Of a DNA stretch of 64,000 nucleotides, positions 55,629-64,000 are shown piece after piece. The notes below the pieces were generated by a model. That model saw nothing but the letters and a program-made list of their open reading frames with translations. It had not been told where the DNA came from and made no database searches. Positions within the stretch are counted from its first letter, which is position 1; every line of letters begins with the position of its first letter. Origin of the DNA: Macrosoma leucophasiata (taxonomy: Eukaryota > Arthropoda > Insecta > Lepidoptera > Hedylidae); the NCBI GenBank assembly GCA_036365455.1, contig JAWQUS010000008.1, forward strand, positions 18,211,501 to 18,275,500, read 5' to 3'. Position numbers and translations under genes: made by a program.

Positions 55629-58295
55629 TCTATACTTATAATAAAACAGTAAAATCCGCGTGTCTGTACATTGTATATATTTACGAAAAACGATTTCGGG
55701 GCGATGTTAAAATAGTACTAGAACACTTTTCAATCACTTTTAATTTTTTTGTCTGTCTGTTTGTCTGTGTGTCTGTTTCTCTGTTTGTCTGTTTGTCCCT
55801 TTGTCCAGGCTATTCGCCGAAGATACTGGACGGATTCGAATGAAACTTTTTGTGGTGTATAGATAGATACTAAGCCTGGCCAACATTTAGGCTACTTTTT
55901 ACTGCGGGAAAATCACTCATTCCCACGGGAATCTCTACATTTAATTAAATCGTAAGAAAATAAAGGACTGTAGATTAAATATTGTTTAAAAGAATACTTC
56001 GGACGTAATCTGTAATAGAAATCGAAGCCAAAAATATAGTTTTCAGATTTTTGTCTGTTTGTCTGTGTGTATGTCCGGGCTAAACTAAAAAAGTACTAAA
56101 TGGATTGACTTCAAATTTTGCAACATTACTAACCGGTCCCGTCAACATATAGGCTACATATTATCATGCTATCTCCTACGGGGGAAGAGCTTTGAATCTT
56201 GAAAATCGTAGAAAAGTCAAAACTGTACATTGATTTTTTTGTTTTAAAGAATATTTGGGGCGTGATCTACTATCGATATCGAAGCCAAATATAGTGTTTG
56301 TTTGTCTGTTGTTGTTTGTATGTATGTCCGAGATAAACTCAAAAATTACTTAATGGATTTACTTCAAATTTCGCATGAATATCCGATAATTTTTAAGGAC
56401 ACCGCATTGGGTAAGGTATTATAGGTATCGTGCATCCAAATAATGGCGAGAGATATTGTCTGCGGTTGTTACTTCACACGGTCCGAGGCCCAACGAACGT
56501 ATTTCGCTTTTCTGAGGACATTTGATGACGTGGAGTATCCCACTTACCGCGAAGCCTGCGGAGCACGTCACCTTCTTGACGGTGACCAAAACTGGAGTGA
56601 CACCCTCGCGGAGGCAAGCGTCAGTGACGGAGAAGTATAGCCATCATCTGTCTGAAGATTTTATATGAGCTTTGAGACACGTGCTACTGGAGACGAAGTC
56701 GAAGTAACTAATGAACGCATGCTGAACACCTGTCTTAGTTCATTTCAAGATGTGGTCATTTCCACCGCCGATTGAACTATCAAATATGAGTTAGCAGCTC
56801 CTTAATCATCACCCCATCAAGACTGTAGAAATTGGGAGTATAACGCTGAGACAAATTACGATCCGGGCGAAATGACCATGTCACTTTGTTCTCTTCAGAG
56901 CAAAAACAAATTTGTGATACCGTCCTTGAAAGCGTTGGGCAAAACCAGGGTAAAATGTTTTTCTTGGATGCTCCTGGTGGAAGAGAAAAAACATTTGTTA
57001 CCACTGACTTACTTGCAGAGGTCAGGAGGCAAGGCAAAATTGCTATTGCTGTAGCGTCGGGAATTGCTGCCACACTGCTTCCGGAAAGCAAGACAGCACA
57101 TGCCATGTTTAAAATTCCCTTACATTTAGAGAGCGCCGAAACGACTGTTTTTGGTGTGTCATGTAACAGCGATAAGGGACACGTGCTAAAGGATTGCTCC
57201 CTGATTGTATGGGATGAGTGTACGAAGGCCAATAGAAAAGCAGTTGAGGCCGTGGACAGATCCCAGCAGGACATCCACAGGAACGAACATTTGAATGGGT
57301 GGTGTCACATTACTGTTCACTGGCGATTCCCGGCAAACGCTTCCCATGGTGACGTGAAGATCGAGGGCTGACGAGGTGAATAATTTGTTGTCACAATCTT
57401 AACGAGTTCGTACGCTGCCCTTGACCATTAATATGAGAGCTCGACTCAGCGATAATGCACGTGCTCAAGTCTTCGCGAAAGCACTCTACCAGAAGAGAGA
57501 GGTGGACAGATGGTGCTTCCAGAGTCTTCCGGCAGAGAAGTATCCAGCTTAGAAGAACTCATTCTCTGTGTCTACAGGGACATCAGTCGTATACCGCACC
57601 AGCAGAATACAACGTTTTGGGTGTGTGAGCGGGCCATTTTGACGCCCAATAATGATCAGGCTGCAGCAATTAATAGTAATAGGAAATGATACGGTCTACA
57701 CCTCCATAAATACTGTCGTCGAGCAAGATGACGCCACACATTATCCCATGGCATTTCTGAACTTCCTGTCAGCAAGCGGACTTCCATCGCATACCATCAA
57801 GCTGAAGGTAGATGTCCCGATTATGCTTCTTCGGAACTTACCTCCTCCAAAGTTGTATAACGGGACTTAAAGCCATCTCGCTCCACAGACACACCATTGA
57901 GGCGGAAATTCTTACGGGTTGTGGCATTGGTGAGACCAGTCCGTGTCACCAGTCCTGACCCTCTTTACATTTTGGCTCCCGGCAGAATAACTACCAACGT
58001 AGTTTATAGGAAAGTGTCGTAAGGTTTGATACCTTTCTTCGTATTATTACTCTTTTGTGTTCGGGAATATATTCCTGCATTATTTTCTCTATTTCCTTCA
58101 GTCACATCTTATGACTGAACTCAGCAGGATTCCGATATGACTCCCTTCACTTGCTTCGCTTGCAAAAAAACTTATAGTTTTAATTTAATGCTATTTAAAA
58201 AGTTGTTTGTTTATAATGCTAAAGCGACATTGGCATCTTAGTTATGTTTGGTACTGTACTGCCTTCACGCAGACGACGTTGCGGGCAGCAGCTAG
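55629..58295 (+). mobile_element. Helitron, defective, copy 2 (2667 bp)
   Basis: Same boundaries as copy 1: A|TCTATACTTATAATAAAACA and GCGGGCAGCAGCTAG|T. It differs by a longer CTGTCTGTTTGTC tract near 55760, absence of the 28-bp inverted repeat of copy 1, and loss of 183 bp near 57935. The two copies lie 33 kb apart in the same orientation. Confidence 0.88.
56443..58020 (+). pseudogene. Helitron Pif1-like helicase remnant, copy 2
   Basis: Same frame breaks and the same degraded Walker A (GGREKT) as copy 1. The N-terminal block is slightly better preserved (ACGARHLLDGDQNWSDTL). The deletion at 57935 removes the region with motifs V and VI. It cannot encode an active helicase. Confidence 0.85.
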
Positions 58296-58546
58296 TGATC
58301 TATAAAGTATAATTAGACCACTCAGTTTCTTATCATTCTTATATGCATTTCCAAGCTGCATGACATACTTAGGTATAATCTGTTACTGGTAGGTACAACA
58401 AAGAACTCATTTTATCTAAACATAGGTACCTATAACAACAAAAATTATAAAACTTAATGGGACGCTAATACATACCTACATAGTAAAAACATCCAATGTT
58501 TCATTATGTATTTTGTCAAATCTACTTAGGTATATATATCATAATA

Positions 58547-59824
58547 GGTTGGGGAAAAAGTCTTTTCGAATAATAGTATTTATGAACTTGTAATAAAATC
58601 TTTTTGGCTGTAGTATTTGTATCTGGCTGGTTTTGGTATCATTGAAAGTTAAAATTTTAAAGAACATAATTCCAAATTCAAATTAGGCAAATGTGTGATT
58701 TTCATTTGTTTTTCGTACTGTCAAGATGAGTGAATCTAATGAAGAAATTCGATACATTTTAAAATTTTACTACAAAAAAGGTAAAATTGCAACGCAAGCC
58801 GCGAAAAAAATTTGCGATGTTTATGGACCTAGTGCAGTGTCTGTGAGAGTAGTACAAATTTGGTTTAAGCGTTTTCAATCCGGAAATTTTGATGTCAAAG
58901 ATGCACCTCGCTCTTTCGCCCTATTACGGATAAAATGGATGCCGTTTTTGAAAAAGTGGAGCAAGATCGACTTATCAGTAGTTACGACGTAGCTAAAGAA
59001 CTGAGAATTGATCACAAAATAGTTTTGGCGCATTTGAAAAAAGCTGGGTACAAAAAAAAGCTCGATATTTGGGTACCTCACGAGCTCACTGAAAGAAACC
59101 TAATGAACCGTGTACTCATTTGTGATTCTTTATTACGACGTAATGAAACCGAATCATTTTTGAAGAAGCTGATAACTGGTGATGAAAAGTGGATCACGTA
59201 CGACAAGAACGTGCGAAAAAGGTCGTGGTCAAAGGCCGGTCAGGCTTCACAGACTGTGGCGAAACCCGGGTTAACTCGCAATAAGGTGATGTTGTGTGTG
59301 TGGTGGGATTGGAAGGGCATTATTCATTATGAGCTATTACCACCAGGCAGGACTATCGATTCTGAACTCTACTGCGAACAACTGATGAGATTAAAGCAAG
59401 AAGTTGAGAGAAAGCGGCCGGAATTGATCAACACAAGGGGTGTGGTGTTTCATCATGATAACGCTAGACCTCACACATATATAGCCACTCATCAAAAATT
59501 AAGATAGTTTGACTGGGAGGTGTTAATGCATCCGCCGTATAGTCCTGACCTTGCACCTTCAGATTTCCACCTGTTTCGGTCTCTACAGAATTCTTTATGC
59601 AATGTTAGGTTAACATCACGAGAGGACTGCCAAATCCACTTGTCGCGGTATTTTGATGAGAAGTACCAAAATTTTTATAGCAATGGGATCATGTCCCTAC
59701 CTACAAGATGGCAAAAGGTTATCGAACAAAATGGTACATATATACTTTAGTTAAATTTAAATAAACTATATTAAAAAATGTTTTGAATTATCTTAAAAAA
59801 TGCGAAGAAACTTTTTCCCCAACC
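58547..59824 (+). mobile_element. mariner transposon, 1278 bp
   Basis: Inverted ends GGTTGGGGAAAAAGTCTTTT and GAAACTTTTTCCCCAACC with TA at both sides (58545-58546, 59825-59826). Length and ends are typical for mariner. The ITR and protein resemble the cecropia-type elements as I remember them; the subfamily is not certain. Confidence 0.93.
58726..59750 (+). pseudogene. mariner transposase with one frameshift and one stop
   Basis: The N-terminal HTH region (AAKKICDVYGPSAVSVRVVQ) is followed by a one-base loss at about 58913, where the conserved G-R-P linker should be. The frame continues from about 58915 with WVPHELTE (the family motif) and ITGDEKWI. HHDNARPH follows, then a TAG at 59505-59507, then YSPDLAPSDFHLF. 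Counting across the stop, 34 residues separate the second and third aspartates, the mariner D34D signature. All three catalytic aspartates remain. The two lesions prevent a full-length product. Confidence 0.92.
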
Positions 59825-62694
59825 TAATATATGCATGTATGTCGATTCACGCCAAGGTCGCCAAGTCCCTTACCCGGTAAGTTTGGCTGTTTTCCGCATG
59901 CTCACATAACAATAATAGTACAAAAATATTTCTATTTTGTCCCATATCGCCCAATTACTGCAAATGTGTTCTCGTCCATATAGGTACCAGCCCAGCAAAT
60001 TGACTGTAAAAATCAAGAACTTTCTGTGTTAAATTTTTATTCTGGTCCTTAGTATTATTAAATTTTAATAAATTAATAATTAAGTGCCTATCTCGTATTT
60101 TTTATATCTACTAAAATAACGAATCATCATACCTACCTACCTACTAGTATTTTTTTAGGATTGTTTTATTCTATTCTGTAAATTAGATTTTAGCACATAT
60201 TCTTTGAGAATAGATAGATATAGGTAATATGTAATAAGATAATTATGTAACGTTCAATGTCATCAAGGCATTATCTAACTTTTGGTTTTAAGTAATCTCG
60301 TCGTAGCAATTAGAAACCGCTGAAAAAAGTTGATCCATAGCAAATTAGTATCAATTATTGAGTTATATTTATTTGGGGCAAGTGAGCATCAACGAACACA
60401 GCAATGGGTTCTCGCTATCCAGTTAGAACTGGATTTACGTAACCGCTTTGTGGAAGCCGAAAGACAATTAGAGATTCGCCTCCACAAATTGATGGACCAC
60501 CGTGACATAACGTGCTTGTGAGTACACACGTCGTGTATGATTGCTCGTTTGTCCAACTAATTCAGCAAGTAAATTAATTATACAGTTGGTATAAAGTATA
60601 TACAACGTGTAACAGGATTAAATGTACAACCCGAAACTAGATATAAAAACTAGAGACTAGAGACTTTGTTCAGAATCGATAACCGAATCGATTTCAGACA
60701 TTTTTGATGTAGGATATATTTTGTCCCAAAATAAATTACTATTAAGGAAATTATGGTCACCCATCTGGTGAACAGTCAATACAAACGAAAAATTGGGACA
60801 AACGTCTGTCCAAAATAAAATGTAAGTTTCAACAGGTTTCTCTCTCGTTAAGACATGTTTTTTTATTTTATATAATAATTTAAGGAATAAAATAGTGAAA
60901 ATTAATCATAATACTAACGAGTGTTAAATAGGAGTACGCAGTAATACTACTTCATATTGCGACAGTGTACGTGTGTGAGTTGGTTCGTATTTTATGTGGG
61001 GTCGTAGGTAGAGGAAGGGTAAGTATGCATAGGGTGTGCATACTGTTCGTACAAATTGAGGACAAGATGTTTCTTAAATAAAAAACGTTAAATTTTATGT
61101 TTTTAACGTAACATGTAATTTCAGTCCATGTATTATGATTATAATTCGATTTTCTAATCGAGGTGTTTAAGAGTATGCGTTATTCCCGTTACATGTTGTA
61201 CCTACATGAGAATTGAATAAATGTTTAATTCGCGTATTGTTTGAAAGCCTAAAAGCTCTAAGAATCGGCGTGCTAGTACGAAATGAATGATAAACGTAAA
61301 AGGAGCACGGGAGGATTGACGGGAGGTGTGTAAGACCGGGATATCTGGCCTACCACACTCTGCCTATCCCGTAAGGGACTTGGCGTAAAAATACATACAT
61401 AGGTTCTTACTTACAGTAAATCCTGTCTTTTGATGCACCACACAATATATTTAGCAAATAAAATTAAAATCTGCCTGTTTAACATCAATTTTCTGCGATG
61501 GACAGATAGATGTACTTATATATGTGTGGTGTGTATGGTGGAGCCAAATCTGGCACTAAAAGTAATTTACAATGATGAATAAAATCACATCTTAAAATTA
61601 TGAACGTGTCTCAAAAATCATCTAGTACAGACCTACATTTTACACGGATTTACTGTACCTACACCTATTTAGGAATCGAAAAACCGTAGCTAATATTGTG
61701 ATTGTGTTGTGACCACGCGTGCGTGTGTTGTATTGATAATTATGTAGCCACACGATAGGTAACTTGTTCATGAATGAAAGTCGAATAACTGACTGTATTA
61801 ACATTGTTTGCTATGTGCACATTCCATTGATAACAAATAGGTAATCCATGTTGCAATGGTATGAATATTCTGTTAGCGATTTGACCTTATTTTTGTTTCG
61901 TAGTTATCTAGTAGATAACAACTAGCTTGTTAAAAGTGACATTCTACAACTAAGATTAGGTTTGTCTAAATTTACGAAATCAAATGAGATGTTTATGTTA
62001 AAAATGAAAACCTAGATAGAACATAGAAGTACCTGTAATATTTTTATTTTTCGCAATAATACATGCGAGTGAATATAGAAAATAAAGAAAAATGGAGAGA
62101 AAAATTTGACTTCGGCTTGAATTTGATAGAAGTACCTACCTAAGTTAAAGACTGTGATTAAGCTCATAGTGACCAGAAAAAATTTAAATAAACATTATAT
62201 ATATAACATATATTTATATTCTAAAACAATACATACCTATTAAAAATGAAAATGTGATTGTTAATTTCAAAATTCGGTTTTATCTAAATCTTTATGAATT
62301 GTCTAAAAATTACCTAGAGTCTACCTAGAGTAAATAATTAATCATAGTAAAACAAAAAGTAATTCAATGATATTTATTCTAATCAATAAATAAAAACAAT
62401 TAACAATTATAAGAATTCTCAAATTTTCAATTTATTGATACAGCTGAAAAGGAAAAATATGTTCGTCATAATACCTAGTACTAGTCATTAACTTAACGCA
62501 GAGTTCCAAGTCACTACTGAGAAGCACCTATACATATGCTCTGGCGCGACTAAACAACCTTAGTGTGATGCTCTTTGCAATTAAAACCTGAATCTAATGA
62601 AACAGAATTTAAATAGAAAATACAGTGAACGTCCATGGCATTAGCTAGTTAATAATAGGTATAATAAAAAATACTTGCACAGACACAACCAAGT
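59825..62694. other. AT-rich stretch, two family C repeat fragments, no gene recognised
   Basis: Family C blocks at about 59845-59885 and 61305-61400 (AGGAGCACGGGAGGATTGAC, ACACTCTGCCTATCCCGTAA). A 63-codon open frame at 60330-60521 is moderately GC-balanced and rich in charged residues, but shows no domain. It could be an exon of an unrecognised gene. Confidence 0.35.
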
Positions 62695-62962
62695 AGCCTG
62701 ATTATCCATCAGCAACTTGCCTTGAAATACAGTCTTTTGGCTTTGGAAGTGCCGTACTACAGGTATATGCCCGACAAAGTTCTGGAAAAGGACCATGTAA
62801 CAATATATTGGGACCAATCTCTCATTACTGACAGGACTATTGTTGCCAATAAGCCTGTTATTATGCTGATAGATCGCTCGTAGCGCGCAATGATTATCGA
62901 TATCACCGTCCCTCATGATGAGAATCTCGTGAAGGCCGAAAAAGACAAGCAGATTAGGTAAG
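62695..62962 (+). pseudogene. C-terminal fragment of a retroelement polyprotein
   Basis: The plus strand reads IIHQQLALKYSLL, VPYYRYMPDKVLE, TIYWDQSLITDRTIVANKP, a TAG in place of one residue after LIDRS, then RAMIIDITVPHDENLVKAEK. This order of motifs is the conserved region after the reverse transcriptase in a multi-copy arthropod non-LTR retroelement as I recall it. The stop and the abrupt end mark it as a dead fragment. The longest open frame in the interval is on the opposite strand and is only a shadow. Confidence 0.6.
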
Positions 62963-63952
62963 TATGTTGAATTCGTGCCAAATTTCAACAATTACCTTCT
63001 AGTACGAAAAGTCTCTGACAGACGGACGGACCGACATGGCGAAACTATAAGAGTGCCTTGTAGTTGTAGGCTACGCAACCCTAAAAACAGACCCAAAGTT
63101 TCAGTTTCGAGGTACTTATGGTACTTATCAGGTACATATTTACTATATACTTTCTACATATAAAAGTATATGATACAAAATAGAAACAATTTTTTTTATT
63201 CTATGAAACCATTTATAGAAAAAAATTGATAGTGGTTATCATTCGGTATATTTATATATTTTTTAAATTATACACATCTCAGAGCCGTTGGCCGCGTCGA
63301 GAAGAAAATCGAACGAAATAAGTAGAACGGAACAATTATCGACCTTATTACATTACCCAGATATTTTTTACATTGCAGTTCTTATAAATGAGCGTTATTT
63401 TTAAGGTATCAGAAAATACGAATCCACCAATAATTAATTTCTTTGATATCTTGCTGTACCATTAGGTACACCAAGAGGTAAGGATACCAAATGGTCGACA
63501 TTTCATCCGGTTGAAATGAGAGAAGACTAATTTAGTTTTAAAATGAAGTTAAGATTAGATAGGTACCGAGAGTCATACTGTTGTTGTCCGTTGAGGAAAA
63601 TAAAATTGTTACATAGATTATTTAACTACTGCTTGAGTGTGTCAAGGTGAGCATTCGTACGAAATGACATTCTGTTAAGGTAGGTAGTCGTTGCATAGCC
63701 AGTTGGTGTTAGGTGACAAACAGACCTCAATTCATAACATAGCATGGAAATATTGGTAAATAATCTTATAAAATAAGTTGAAACAATCGTATTATACGAT
63801 ACGTATTGTATGAACCTATTATTCATGAATAAATAAATGTATGAGTCCTTGGAATTACCAACAAGCATTGTTTAACTTAGGTACATTAATTGAGCAGGTA
63901 ATTATAGGTAATGTAGGTACATATAAATAGCATCCTCCATCCTCCATACCTA
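62963..63952. other. AT-rich, no gene recognised
   Basis: GACAGACGGACGGACCGACA near 63018 and CTACGCAACCCTAAAAA near 63072 are fragments of the TTCCGTA-type repeat. Nothing else could be identified. Confidence 0.35.
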
Positions 63953-64000
63953 TCTATACTTATAATAAAACTGTAGAAGTGTGAATTCTGCACATTAAAA
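63953..64000 (+). mobile_element. Helitron 5' end, cut by the window edge
   Basis: TCTATACTTATAATAAAACT after an A, continuing GTAGAAGTGTGAATTCTG, matches the start at 36501 closely. The rest of the element is outside the window. Confidence 0.65.

Noticed and set aside
60330..60521. 63-codon plus-strand frame as a gene
   Set aside because: Too short, with no homologue recognised. Kept only as a remark in the region entry.
61408..61480. Possible first exon of the transporter (minus strand, donor near 61413)
   Set aside because: The donor GTAAGT is good, but the phase from the nearest ATG is wrong for the exon at 54720 and the peptide is not like known N-termini.

Overview
The window looks like a piece of a lepidopteran (moth or butterfly) nuclear genome. 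It is AT-rich and has short GT-AG exons in long introns. TAGGTA/TACCTA words are scattered throughout. Non-coding space is packed with Helitrons, tRNA-derived SINEs, fold-back MITEs, a mariner, and RTE-like and other retroelement remnants. These are typical of Lepidoptera; the species cannot be named from sequence alone.

Four protein genes can be reconstructed at splice-site level. (1) 1406-5288, plus strand: a complete five-exon DHHC palmitoyltransferase of the ZDHHC16 type (380 aa). (2) 11418-16820, minus strand: a complete six-exon bHLH transcription factor of the Fer2/PTF1A-like group (220 aa), with a TATA box and initiator in front of its first exon. (3) 28419-54720, minus strand: a proton-coupled oligopeptide transporter (POT/PTR, SLC15; like Drosophila yin). 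Twelve coding exons give 678 residues plus stop; the first coding exon was not found. (4) 31273-32973, plus strand: a single-exon carboxylesterase-family protein (566 aa) lying inside an intron of the transporter on the opposite strand. Its nucleophile elbow and oxyanion hole are destroyed, but it keeps the acid and histidine positions and ends in an HXEL ER-retrieval motif, so it is probably a catalytically dead, ER-resident esterase homologue.

The rest is mobile DNA. Two near-identical defective Helitrons with Pif1-type helicase remnants lie at 19738-22571 and 55629-58295, and both have clear A|TC...CTAG|T boundaries. Several short non-autonomous Helitrons accompany them, including two 185-bp copies 13 bp apart. 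A mariner (58547-59824) has intact terminal repeats but one frameshift and one stop in its transposase. At least three SINE families and several MITE families are present, and three MITEs sit inside copies of one SINE with target-site duplications still visible. Retroelement remnants include an RTE-type reverse-transcriptase fragment in an inverted arrangement (41.6-42.2 kb) and a polyprotein C-terminal fragment near 62.8 kb.

No operon-like relationship is expected or seen. The transporter introns are the main sink for mobile elements, while exons of all four genes are open and free of lesions. The most interesting biology is the nested pseudo-esterase, the Fer2 locus with its core promoter and intronic palindromic E-box, and the Helitron pair, which share inactivating lesions and so were copied in trans.
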